This document shows positions 25,328 to 40,731 of a stretch of DNA of 64,000 bases, piece after piece. Below the pieces are notes generated by a model. The model was not told where the DNA came from. It did no database searches and saw nothing but the letters and a program-made list of their open reading frames with translations. The stretch comes from JAVVHH01 sp965199665. Its GTDB lineage: Bacteria; Pseudomonadota; Alphaproteobacteria; Acetobacterales; Acetobacteraceae. Made by a program: the position numbers and the translations under genes. Where the stretch lies: assembly GCA_965199665.1 (NCBI GenBank), contig OZ241208.1, positions 434,001 through 498,000 on the forward strand, written 5' to 3'. Within the stretch, counting starts at the first letter, position 1; every line of letters starts with the position of its first letter.

Positions 25328-26242
25328 GTGATCGGCAGCGCCTATCTGGCCGCGGAAGGGTTCGAAACGGTCCTGGCGCAGGAGCTGGCCCGGGCCGGCG
25401 TGACGCTCGAGGCCTGGCACGGCCGGTTGGCGCTGTCGCCCGACCCGCCGGTGGTGTCCGCCTGGGCGCTGGACGTTTGGACGGCTCCGGAGGAGCGGGC
25501 GGTCGCCTCCGTGAAGGATGCGGCGGATGCGTTGCGGGCGGTGCAGCGGAACTGGGCGGCCTATGCGGCCGGGCAGTTCCGGCGCATGGCACTGATCGGT
25601 GAGCGCCTGCCGCCGGTCAAGGCGCGCCCGCTGCGGTTCCCGGAACCGGCCCCGCGGGCGCATCTGGGCGCTTGGACGCTGCTGGCGCCGGACCGCCTGC
25701 TGATGAGCCCGACCAAGACCAGCGCGGTTCCCGGCGGCGCGTGGGCGTTCGAGGAGGATCGCACGGGTCCGCCAAGCCGGGCCTACCTCAAACTATGGGA
25801 GGCGCTGACCCGCTGGGGCCGGATGCCGCAGCCCGGCGAGCACTGCTTCGACCTCGGGGCCTCGCCGGGCGGCTGGAGTTGGGTGCTGGCACAATTGGGC
25901 GCGCAGGTGACGGCCGTCGACCGTGCGCCGCTCGACCCGGCGGTGGCCGCTCTGCCGGGTGTGACCGCGCTGCAGGAGAGCGCGTTCGGGCTCGCGCCGC
26001 GGCCGGTTGACTGGCTGGTATGCGACGTGATCGCGTATCCGGCCCGGCTGCTCAACCTGATGCGGCAGTGGATCGCTGCAGATGCGCCAGCCCAGATCGT
26101 CTGCACGGTGAAATTCCAGGGCGAAACCGATTTCGATGCCCAGGATGGTTTCGCCGCGATCGACGGCGGACGGCTCATGCACCTTTGGCACAACAAGCAC
26201 GAGTTGACGTTCTTCTGGGCTCGGGAGGATGCCGGGGACTGA
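25328..26242 (+). CDS. RlmM-like SAM-dependent rRNA 2'-O-methyltransferase
   Basis: Rossmann-fold methyltransferase (304 aa) of the FtsJ/RrmJ type. Motif I is FDLGASPGGWSWVLA at about residue 176. The catalytic K-D-K set can be read from YLKLWEAL, WLVCDVIAYP and CTVKFQG. The N-terminal half (SAYLAAEGFETVLAQELARA) looks like the substrate-recognition part of RlmM, which methylates C2498 of 23S rRNA in E. coli. It is shorter than the E. coli enzyme. GTG start. Target position is inferred from family only. Confidence 0.82.
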   Translation: MIGSAYLAAEGFETVLAQELARAGVTLEAWHGRLALSPDPPVVSAWALDVWTAPEERAVASVKDAADALRAVQRNWAAYAAGQFRRMALIGERLPPVKARPLRFPEPAPRAHLGAWTLLAPDRLLMSPTKTSAVPGGAWAFEEDRTGPPSRAYLKLWEALTRWGRMPQPGEHCFDLGASPGGWSWVLAQLGAQVTAVDRAPLDPAVAALPGVTALQESAFGLAPRPVDWLVCDVIAYPARLLNLMRQWIAADAPAQIVCTVKFQGETDFDAQDGFAAIDGGRLMHLWHNKHELTFFWAREDAGD

Positions 26243-26268
26243 CCGCCGGCATCCTCGAACCGCGGTCT

Positions 26269-26505
26269 TTAGATGTAATGGCCGGGTATGAAGCGGCCCC
26301 ACCGATTGTAATGCGGCGGCACCCAGCGGGCGTAGGGGGCGGCGTAGTAGGGCCGGTAGATCGGCGCGGGCGGCCCGACGATGACGCGGGGCGGGTAACC
26401 CGGGTGCCACCGACCCCAGCGATCGTGCCAGGCGAGGGCATCGGCGGCAGGGAGCAAGGCAGAACCCGCGACGCCGAGGGTCAAGGCGAGAAGAAGACTA
26501 CGCAT
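26269..26505 (-). CDS. small secreted Tyr/Pro/Trp-rich protein
   Basis: 78-aa protein with a signal peptide (MRSLLLALTLGVAGSALLPA, cleavage probably after ADALA) and a mature part of about 55 residues rich in aromatic residues and Pro: WHDRWGRWHPGYPP, YRPYYAAPYARWVPPHYNRW. GGAGG lies eight bases before the ATG at 26505. Similar short periplasmic proteins are common in Alphaproteobacteria; no function known. Confidence 0.7.
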   Translation of the reverse strand: MRSLLLALTLGVAGSALLPAADALAWHDRWGRWHPGYPPRVIVGPPAPIYRPYYAAPYARWVPPHYNRWGRFIPGHYI

Positions 26506-26603
26506 GGGCCATCCTCCAGACGAGATGGCAAATAACAGCCAGGCGCGCACCGGGTTGTGGTGCTCGCCCGACGGGACCCGTCACAAAATCTGGAGGTTTG
26601 CTG

Positions 26604-26840
26604 CTACTTTGCGGGCGGAGTGGCGGCGGCCGGCGCGGGCGTGGTCGCAGCCGGCGCCGGGGTCGCGGCCGGGGTGCCGCCACGCGGCTCGCTGCCGTAA
26701 TCCCGATAGGCTTGCACCAGAGAGTGGAACGGGCTGCCGGTGAGCAGGCTGGCCAGGATGACCGAGATCACGAACGAGCCGATGATGGCATACAGCGTCT
26801 CGCGCGAGCCGGGCTTGGGGGAGATGGGATGCAGGGCCAT
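26604..26840 (-). CDS. small single-pass membrane protein
   Basis: 78-aa protein: short cytoplasmic N-terminus, one hydrophobic helix (LYAIIGSFVISVILASLLTG), an amphipathic segment and a C-terminal Ala/Pro/Thr repeat tail (TPAPAATTPAPAAATPPAK). AAGGA lies about eight bases before the ATG. It lies divergently upstream of rplK, where secE and nusG are usually found, but does not resemble SecE. Not recognised. Confidence 0.6.
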   Translation of the reverse strand: MALHPISPKPGSRETLYAIIGSFVISVILASLLTGSPFHSLVQAYRDYGSEPRGGTPAATPAPAATTPAPAAATPPAK

Positions 26841-26921
26841 GGGGACGTCCTTGTGCCGGTCGGAACGGTTCGGGGGTTGGTTCACCCCGTATAGAGGGTG
26901 CCACGGTCGGAGCGAAAGGGC

Positions 26922-26950
26922 TGGACGCCGGCGCGCGACTTCGATATAGG
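26922..26950 (+). promoter_or_regulatory. putative promoter for rplK-rpoC
   Basis: TGGACG (-35) and TATAGG (-10) separated by 17 bp, placing transcription about 85 bp before rplK. It lies in the only gap upstream of the long co-directional run. Confidence 0.45.
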
Positions 26951-27045
26951 CCGCCCCTCACTATTGGAACGCGGGAGAGGGGGCTGCCACCTGGCGGCCG
27001 CTTCGTCATGACCGTGCTTCCTCTGCCTTTGGAGGGGCTGAGGAA

Positions 27046-27480
27046 ATGGCAAAGAAGATCGTTGGCTACATCAAGCTGCAAATTCCGGCGGGCAAGGCCA
27101 ACCCGTCGCCGCCGGTTGGCCCGGCACTCGGGCAGCGCGGCCTGAACATCATGTCCTTCGTCAAGGAATTCAACGCCGTGACCCAGGGCATGGAGCCCGG
27201 CATGCCGGTGCCGGTCGTGATCACGGCCTTCGCCGACCGTACCTTCACCTTCATCATGAAGACCCCGCCGAACACCTACTTCCTCAAGAAGGCGGCCGGG
27301 ATCCAGAAGGGCACCACCACGCCGGGCAAGGGCGCCGCGGTGGGTCGAGTGACGACGGCGCAGTTGCGCGAGATCGCCGAAACCAAGATGAAGGACATGA
27401 ACGCCAACGACGTGGAGGCCGCGGTCAGTATGCTGAGCGGTTCGGCCCGATCAATGGGCATCACGGTGGTGGAGGGCTGA
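27046..27480 (+). CDS. rplK: 50S ribosomal protein L11
   Basis: 144 aa. The N-terminal domain has SPPVGPALGQRGLNIMSF and the C-terminal rRNA-binding domain has AQLREIAETKMKDMNAND and GSARSMGI. L11 forms the stalk base and GTPase-associated centre. GGAGGGGCTGAGGAA precedes the ATG. Four bases separate it from rplA. secE and nusG, the usual upstream genes, are not present. Confidence 0.98.
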   Translation: MAKKIVGYIKLQIPAGKANPSPPVGPALGQRGLNIMSFVKEFNAVTQGMEPGMPVPVVITAFADRTFTFIMKTPPNTYFLKKAAGIQKGTTTPGKGAAVGRVTTAQLREIAETKMKDMNANDVEAAVSMLSGSARSMGITVVEG

Positions 27481-27483
27481 TCG

Positions 27484-28179
27484 ATGGCGCACGATAAGCG
27501 GCTGAACTCGGCCTATGAGAGCTTCGATCGCTCCAAGAGCTACGCGCTCGACGAAGCGATCAAGATGGTCCGGGCCAACGCAAAGGCGAAGTTCGACGAG
27601 ACGGTCGAATTCTCCATGAACCTCGGCATCGACCCGCGGCATGCCGACCAGATGGTGCGCGGGCTGATCAGCCTGCCGAACGGCACCGGCAAGACGCTGC
27701 GCGTCGGCGTGTTCGCGCGCAACGTCAAGGCGCAGGAAGCGACCGATGCGGGCGCCGACGTGGTGGGCGCCGAAGACCTGGCGGAAAAGGTGCAGGCCGG
27801 TCAGATCGAGTTCGACCGCTGCATTGCGACGCCGGACATGATGGCGCTGGTGGGCCGGCTCGGTAAGATCCTCGGCCCGCGCGGGCTGATGCCGAACCCG
27901 AAGCTCGGCACCGTGACCATGGACGTCAAGGGCGCGGTCAATGCGGCCAAGTCCGGCCAGGTCGAGTTCCGTGCCGAGAAGGCGGGTATCGTGCATGCCG
28001 GCATCGGCAAGGCGAGCTTCGACGACGGCAAGCTGGAGGAGAACATCCGCGCGTTCGTGGATGCCATCCAGAAGGCCAAGCCGACGGGCGCCAAGGGCAC
28101 CTACGTCAAGAAGGCGGCGATCAGCTCCACGATGGGCCCGGGCATCCGGGTCGACGTGTCGAGCCTCACGCCGGCCTAA
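27484..28179 (+). CDS. rplA: 50S ribosomal protein L1
   Basis: 231 aa, full family length. Seen: signature region IATPDMMALVGRLGKILGPR and GLMPNPKLGTV. L1 forms the mobile stalk that releases deacylated tRNA, and in many bacteria represses its own operon by binding the leader. Immediately follows rplK. Confidence 0.98.
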   Translation: MAHDKRLNSAYESFDRSKSYALDEAIKMVRANAKAKFDETVEFSMNLGIDPRHADQMVRGLISLPNGTGKTLRVGVFARNVKAQEATDAGADVVGAEDLAEKVQAGQIEFDRCIATPDMMALVGRLGKILGPRGLMPNPKLGTVTMDVKGAVNAAKSGQVEFRAEKAGIVHAGIGKASFDDGKLEENIRAFVDAIQKAKPTGAKGTYVKKAAISSTMGPGIRVDVSSLTPA

Positions 28180-28186
28180 CGGATCG

Positions 28187-28465
28187 GCCGGGTCGCGAGA
28201 CCCGGCGATACGGCCGGTCCGGTTCGCCGGGTCGGCCACCTGTCCAAGACTGCACGTATCCAGCGGGATGTAATGGGCTTCGGCCCGCGCGCAGGAGACG
28301 GGAGAACAGGGTTTTCGGTCCGCCAAACGGTCCGGCCACGCTGATCATTCCGACTTGAGGACAGGCGAACTGCCGCATTCCCCGGGGTGACCCGGGCGGA
28401 TGCGGATGAGCGTAACCGGCGCCGCCGCGGTCCAAACGCGGCAGGGCGTCACCAGGAGACGGGAT
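28187..28465 (+). promoter_or_regulatory. structured rplJ leader (L10-leader candidate)
   Basis: The 286-base gap before rplJ folds into several strong hairpins: GCCGGGTC-GCGA-GACCCGGC at 28187-28206 (8 bp, GNRA loop); an 11-bp stem with a TTCG loop at 28212-28237; GGGC-TTCG-GCCC at 28275-28286; and further complementary segments to 28400. In E. coli and others the L10-L7/L12 complex binds such a leader to repress rplJL translation. Binding here is inferred from position and structure. Confidence 0.55.
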
Positions 28466-29017
28466 TTGGACCGCACGGAGAAGCACGAGTTCGTGGCTTC
28501 GCTGGCATCCGTATTCGCAGAAACGTCCATGGTTGTGGTCACCCAGAACAAGGGTCTGACCGTGGCCGAGGTATCCGATCTGCGACGCAGGATGCGAGCC
28601 GGAGGCTCGACCTACAAAGTTGCCAAGAACCGGCTGGCCGTTCTCGCCCTCGAGGGCAGCTCATTCGACGGCATCAAGCCCATGCTGAAGGGTCCGACCG
28701 CGCTCGCGTGGTCGAAGGACCCGGTGGCCGTGGCCAAGGCCGCCGTCGATTTCGCCAAGACAAACGACAGGCTCGTCATCATCGGCGGTGCCCTTGGAAC
28801 CAAGACGCTCGATGCGGCTGGGATCAAGGCGCTGGCCGACCTGCCGTCGCTGGACACGTTGCGCGCAACGCTGGTGGGGATGCTGCAAACCCCCGCCACG
28901 CGGATCGCAGGCGTGCTCGCGGCGCCGGCAGGGCAGCTGGCTCGGGTGTTCGGGGCGTATGCCACCAAGGACGGAACGGAAAGCGACGCTGCCCCGGCGG
29001 ATGCCGAGGCGGCGTAG
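28466..29017 (+). CDS. rplJ: 50S ribosomal protein L10, UUG start
   Basis: 183 aa when started at TTG 28466. This start gives the family N-terminus (LDRTEKHEFVASLASVFAET) and has AGGAG seven bases upstream at 28454-28458; the in-frame ATG at 28400 would add 22 residues not seen in the family. Seen: MVVVTQNKGLTVAEV, YKVAKNRLAVLAL. L10 anchors L7/L12 dimers on the ribosome. A rare start codon behind a structured leader fits translational control. Confidence 0.95.
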   Translation: MDRTEKHEFVASLASVFAETSMVVVTQNKGLTVAEVSDLRRRMRAGGSTYKVAKNRLAVLALEGSSFDGIKPMLKGPTALAWSKDPVAVAKAAVDFAKTNDRLVIIGGALGTKTLDAAGIKALADLPSLDTLRATLVGMLQTPATRIAGVLAAPAGQLARVFGAYATKDGTESDAAPADAEAA

Positions 29018-29087
29018 AGCCGGATTGATCGCGGGGTCGGCATCGGCCTTGCATGGAACCAACAACGGACTAGATTAGGAAGACGAA

Positions 29088-29468
29088 ATGGCTGATTTGG
29101 CAAAGATGGTGGAAGAGCTTTCCACCCTGACCGTTCTCGAGGCCGCCGAACTCTCCAAGATGCTGGAAGAGAAGTGGGGCGTTTCCGCTGCTGCGCCGGT
29201 TGCGGCTGCCGCGGCCCCTGCCGGTGGTGGCGCTGCTGCCGCTCCCGTCGAGGAGCAGACCGAGTTCACCGTGATCCTCGCCAAGGCCGGTGAGAAGAAG
29301 ATCAACGTCATCAAGGAGATCCGCACGATCACCGGTCTCGGGCTGAAGGAAGCCAAGGACCTGGTCGAGGGCGCTCCGAAGACGGTGAAGGAGGGCGTCA
29401 ACAAGGATGAGGCCGCCAAGCTCAAGAAGCAGCTCGAGGATCAGGGCGCCGCTGTCGAGGTCAAGTAA
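29088..29468 (+). CDS. rplL: 50S ribosomal protein L7/L12
   Basis: 126 aa stalk protein: N-terminal dimerisation region (MVEELSTLTVLEAAELSKML), Ala/Gly hinge, and C-terminal factor-binding domain (KKINVIKEIRTITGLGLKEA). It follows rplJ by 70 bp; AGGA lies about eight bases before the ATG. Confidence 0.98.
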   Translation: MADLAKMVEELSTLTVLEAAELSKMLEEKWGVSAAAPVAAAAAPAGGGAAAAPVEEQTEFTVILAKAGEKKINVIKEIRTITGLGLKEAKDLVEGAPKTVKEGVNKDEAAKLKKQLEDQGAAVEVK

Positions 29469-29475
29469 GGTTTCC

Positions 29476-29546
29476 CCCGCGCCATTCGTGGCGCGGGTCT
29501 AGCGTCGAGAGGGAAACGGGTGGGGATCGGTTGCGATCCCCGCCCG
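29476..29546 (+). promoter_or_regulatory. two strong hairpins in the rplL-rpoB spacer
   Basis: First hairpin 29476-29497: CCCGCGCCA-TTCG-TGGCGCGGG, nine perfect pairs. Second 29517-29546: a 13-bp stem (one G-T pair) around GTTG, with core GGGGATCG/CGATCCCC. Neither is followed by a T-tract. A third small hairpin CGAGCC-GCT-GGCTCG lies at 29563-29577. In E. coli this spacer holds an attenuator and an RNase III site that lower rpoBC relative to rplJL; the same role is likely here. Confidence 0.6.
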
Positions 29547-29596
29547 CAACCCGTTGCAGGATCGAGCCGCTGGCTCGGCTGAAGGTGGGGTAAGGC

Positions 29597-33769
<4,173 letters not shown>

Positions 33770-33776
33770 TGATGAC

Positions 33777-33866
33777 CCGCCGCCACTCTCGGGATCTACC
33801 CCGGGGGGTGGCGGCGGCGCAGGGACGGCGATTTGCGCCACGGATCCTCGGGTCACGCCCGAGGAT
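33777..33866 (+). promoter_or_regulatory. two strong hairpins in the rpoB-rpoC spacer
   Basis: 33777-33817: CCGCCGCCAC pairs perfectly with GTGGCGGCGG (10 bp), extendable inwards with wobble pairs. 33844-33866: ATCCTCGGG-TCACG-CCCGAGGAT, nine perfect pairs. No T-tract follows either. They nearly fill the 118-base spacer and could mark RNase processing or set the rpoB:rpoC balance. Confidence 0.5.
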
Positions 33867-33887
33867 GACGAACTAAGGGGTGTTCAG

Positions 33888-38078
<4,191 letters not shown>

Positions 38079-38100
38079 GGCGTCCATCGGTCGAACGACA

Positions 38101-38130
38101 AAAGGGCGGTGCTGCGGCATCGCCTTTTTT
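38101..38130 (+). terminator. rho-independent terminator after rpoC
   Basis: Stem GGCGGTGC-TGCG-GCATCGCC (8 bp, one G-T pair) preceded by AAAG and followed directly by TTTTTT. The clearest intrinsic terminator in the window, separating rpoC from serA. Confidence 0.9.
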
Positions 38131-38249
38131 GTTGCCTGCGCGCTCCCGCCGATCGCTCCGACGCGGCCTAGCGACCGATGAGCCGAGCGGCCTATTCTGC
38201 CAACGGGTTCGACGCACTACATGGCAAGCCACGTTGAGGAACTCGGATC

Positions 38250-39503
38250 TTGAATTCCATCGCCCGACCACTTTCCATCCCCTTCACCCGCGCCGAGACG
38301 CGGGTCGTGCTGCTGGAGGGCGTCAGCCCCACCGCGGTCGAGCTGCTCACCAAAGCCGGCTACACGGACGTGACCCGGCACAAGAAGGCGCTGGAAGGCG
38401 ACGAGCTGCGGGAAGCCGTCGCCGGCGCGCATATCGTCGGCATCCGCAGCCGCACTCAATTGACGGAGGCGGTTCTCCGCTCGGCCGGCCCGCTCATGGC
38501 CGTGGGCTGTTTCTGTATCGGCACCGATCAGGTCGACCTCGCCGCCGCTCGCAGCCTCGGCATCCCGGTCTTCAACGCGCCGTTCTCCAACACGCGCAGC
38601 GTGGCCGAGCTGACGGTCGGTGAGATCGTCATGCTGCTGCGCCGGATCACGCCGCGCTCCTCCGCCGCCCATCGCGGCGAGTGGGACAAGTCGGCCGATG
38701 GCAGCTTCGAAGTGCGCGGCAAGACGCTGGGCATCGTTGGCTACGGCAACATCGGAACCCAACTTTCCACCATCGCCGAGGCGATGGGCATGCGGGTGAT
38801 CTATTACGACCGCGCCAACAAGCTGCGCCACGGCAACACCCAGCCGGTCGCCACGCTGGAAGAGCTGTTGCGGCAAGCGGACGTGGTGAGCCTCCATGTG
38901 CCGGACCTGCCGTCCACGCAGGGGATGATCGGCCCGGACGAGGTGGACGCCATGAAACCCGGCAGCGTGCTGATCAACAACAGCCGCGGCCGGGTGGTGG
39001 ATCTCGAGGCCGTGGCCGCTGCCATCCGCGCGGGACGGCTCGCGGGTGCCGCGGTGGACGTCTTCCCCGTTGAGCCCAAGGCAGCCGGCGACAAGCTGGT
39101 CACCCCGCTGCAGGGGCTTCAGAACGTCATCCTGACCCCGCATATCGGCGGCTCCACGGTCGAGGCGCAGGAGCGCATCGGCGAGGAGGTGGCGCAGAAG
39201 ATCGTGGGGTTCCTCAACGCCGGATCCACGGTGGGTGCCGTGAACTTCCCCAACGTGGACCAGCCGCACGAGGGCGACCACGCCCGCTACTTGCACGTCC
39301 ACCAGAACGTCCCGGGCGTGCTGGGCAAGCTGAACGCCGTGTTCAGCTCCCGCGGCCTGAACGTGCACGCGCAGTCGCTGCAGACGGATGGCGAGCTCGG
39401 CTACGTCGTCGTGGATGCGGACAGTCAGCCCGGCGAGCGCGCCGAAGTGCTGGATGCGCTTTGTGCGATCGAGGGCACGGTGCGGGCGCGCGTGGTCGGC
39501 TGA
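38250..39503 (+). CDS. serA: D-3-phosphoglycerate dehydrogenase, UUG start
   Basis: 417 aa, E. coli-type SerA, first step of serine synthesis. Seen: VGCFCIGTDQVDL, NAPFSNTRSVAELTVGEI, nucleotide site GIVGYGNIGTQL, catalytic Arg (NNSRGRVVD), Glu (DVFPVEPKA) and His (TPHIGGST), and a C-terminal ACT domain (about 340-417; VHQNVPGVLGKLNAVF) that in E. coli binds the feedback inhibitor serine. TTG at 38250 is the only usable start: a stop lies at 38235 and no Met occurs until well inside the fold. GAGGA lies nine bases upstream. A ten-codon frame (38221-38253) ends overlapping the TTG. serA between rpoC and rpsL is unusual. Confidence 0.95.
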   Translation: MNSIARPLSIPFTRAETRVVLLEGVSPTAVELLTKAGYTDVTRHKKALEGDELREAVAGAHIVGIRSRTQLTEAVLRSAGPLMAVGCFCIGTDQVDLAAARSLGIPVFNAPFSNTRSVAELTVGEIVMLLRRITPRSSAAHRGEWDKSADGSFEVRGKTLGIVGYGNIGTQLSTIAEAMGMRVIYYDRANKLRHGNTQPVATLEELLRQADVVSLHVPDLPSTQGMIGPDEVDAMKPGSVLINNSRGRVVDLEAVAAAIRAGRLAGAAVDVFPVEPKAAGDKLVTPLQGLQNVILTPHIGGSTVEAQERIGEEVAQKIVGFLNAGSTVGAVNFPNVDQPHEGDHARYLHVHQNVPGVLGKLNAVFSSRGLNVHAQSLQTDGELGYVVVDADSQPGERAEVLDALCAIEGTVRARVVG

Positions 39504-39529
39504 CCGCCGCAAATCGTCGCGCCGAACAG

Positions 39530-39570
39530 GCGAGGCGGCGCGTCGGCACGGGGCTGCCGCGCCGCCTCGC
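39530..39570 (+). terminator. long GC-rich inverted repeat after serA
   Basis: GCGAGGCGGCGCG pairs perfectly with CGCGCCGCCTCGC (13 bp) across a 15-base loop. No T-tract follows (GCAAAACC), so if it terminates serA transcription it does so without the standard U-run. Confidence 0.5.
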
Positions 39571-39582
39571 GCAAAACCGCCC

Positions 39583-39611
39583 TTGACGGCGGGGTGCCAC
39601 GGGCGTATTCC
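39583..39611 (+). promoter_or_regulatory. putative promoter of the rpsL operon
   Basis: TTGACG (-35, 39583-39588), 17-bp spacer, TATTCC (-10, 39606-39611). Predicted transcription start near 39618, giving a leader of about 200 bases before rpsL. Confidence 0.6.
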
Positions 39612-39720
39612 GCCGTCCTCGACTTGAACCGACCACGTCGGTCCAGTCGTCGTTGTCACAGAACAGCGCATGGCGCCGCGGCTCGTTCCGAGCTGCTTAG
39701 GTCATGAGCGAAATGGGCAT

Positions 39721-39760
39721 GACGCAGGCGGGCGCGAGTACCGCCCTGCGTCGCTTTTCT
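39721..39760 (+). terminator. attenuator-like hairpin in the rpsL leader
   Basis: An 11-bp stem with one bulged C (GACGCAGGCGG with CCGCCCTGCGTC), nine-base loop, then GCTTTTCT. It lies between the putative promoter and rpsL, 60 bases before the start codon, so it could attenuate the str operon rather than end a gene. Confidence 0.5.
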
Positions 39761-39819
39761 GTGCTGGACGATCTGGATGACGTGAGCGGGCGGCAGGAAA
39801 TAGGACGGAACACGGGCGT

Positions 39820-40191
39820 ATGCCGACCATCAACCAGCTGATCGCCAACGGGCGCGAGCCCGCCGCCAAGCGCAACAAGGTGCCGGCCCTACAGGGCTGC
39901 CCACAGAAGCGTGGCGTTTGCACGCGCGTTTACACCACCACGCCGAAGAAGCCGAACTCCGCGCTTCGTAAGGTCGCCAAGGTCCGGCTGACCAACGGCT
40001 ACGAGGTGGTGAGCTACATCCCTGGCGAAGGCCACAACCTGCAGGAGCACTCGGTCGTGCTGATCCGCGGTGGCCGCGTCAAGGACTTGCCAGGTGTGCG
40101 CTACCACATCCTGCGCGGCGTGCTCGACACGCAAGGTCTGCCCAAGCGTCGCCAGCGCCGTTCGCTCTATGGCGCCAAGCGTCCGAAGTAA
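39820..40191 (+). CDS. rpsL: 30S ribosomal protein S12
   Basis: 123 aa decoding-centre protein. Streptomycin-determining residues are wild type: the Lys in TTPKKPNSALRK and the Lys in GGRVKDLPGVRYH. AGGACGG lies about 11 bases before the ATG. Confidence 0.98.
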   Translation: MPTINQLIANGREPAAKRNKVPALQGCPQKRGVCTRVYTTTPKKPNSALRKVAKVRLTNGYEVVSYIPGEGHNLQEHSVVLIRGGRVKDLPGVRYHILRGVLDTQGLPKRRQRRSLYGAKRPK

Positions 40192-40203
40192 GGAGGGGGA
40201 AGA

Positions 40204-40680
40204 ATGAGCCGCCGCCGCCGCGCGACCAAGCGCGAAATCCTGCCGGACGCCAAGTTCGGCGACCTCGTCATCACGCGCTTCATGAATGCGCTGATGTACG
40301 ACGGTAAGAAGTCCACGGCCGAGACGATCGTCTACAGCGCGCTGGACGTGCTCAAGAAGCGCGGTGGGCCGCAGGGCGATTCCGTGCGCCTGTTCCACGA
40401 GGCGCTGGACAACGTGAAGCCAGCCGTCGAGGTGCGTTCGCGCCGGGTCGGTGGCGCGACGTATCAGGTGCCGGTGGAAGTCCGGACCGAGCGCCGTCAG
40501 GCCCTGGCGATCCGTTGGATCATCGACAGTGCCCGCAAGCGTGGCGAGCACACGATGGAGGACCGGCTCTCCAACGAGCTGCACGACGCGGTCAACAACC
40601 GCGGTTCGGCCGTCAAGAAGCGCGAAGACACCCATCGTATGGCGGAAGCCAACAAGGCGTTCAGCCACTACCGCTGGTAA
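40204..40680 (+). CDS. rpsG: 30S ribosomal protein S7
   Basis: 158 aa, 30S head assembly protein contacting E-site tRNA. Begins MSRRRRATKREILPDAKFGD and contains IRWIIDSARKRGEHTMEDRL. Followed after 51 bases by tuf; fusA, which normally comes next, is missing here. Confidence 0.98.
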   Translation: MSRRRRATKREILPDAKFGDLVITRFMNALMYDGKKSTAETIVYSALDVLKKRGGPQGDSVRLFHEALDNVKPAVEVRSRRVGGATYQVPVEVRTERRQALAIRWIIDSARKRGEHTMEDRLSNELHDAVNNRGSAVKKREDTHRMAEANKAFSHYRW

Positions 40681-40731
40681 CACGGCACCAACCCCAGGAG
40701 AGCCCCGCACGAGCGGGGATCGGAGACGGAC

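Larger units (their letters stand above)
39504..39819. other. 316-bp regulatory gap before rpsL
   Basis: Contains, in order, a 13-bp perfect inverted repeat after serA (39530-39570), a promoter (39583-39611), and a hairpin with T-tract in the leader (39721-39760). A 45-codon frame (39704-39841; MSEMGMTQAGASTALRRFSV at its start) covers the hairpin and overlaps the rpsL start in another frame; its ribosome-binding site is poor. Confidence 0.6.

Noticed and set aside
26604..26840. Small membrane protein upstream of rplK as a SecE
   Set aside because: It is on the opposite strand, has a Pro/Ala tail and lacks the SecE amphipathic helix and core motif.
28400..28465. ATG start of L10 at 28400
   Set aside because: It would add 22 unrelated residues; TTG 28466 matches the family N-terminus and has AGGAG at the right distance.
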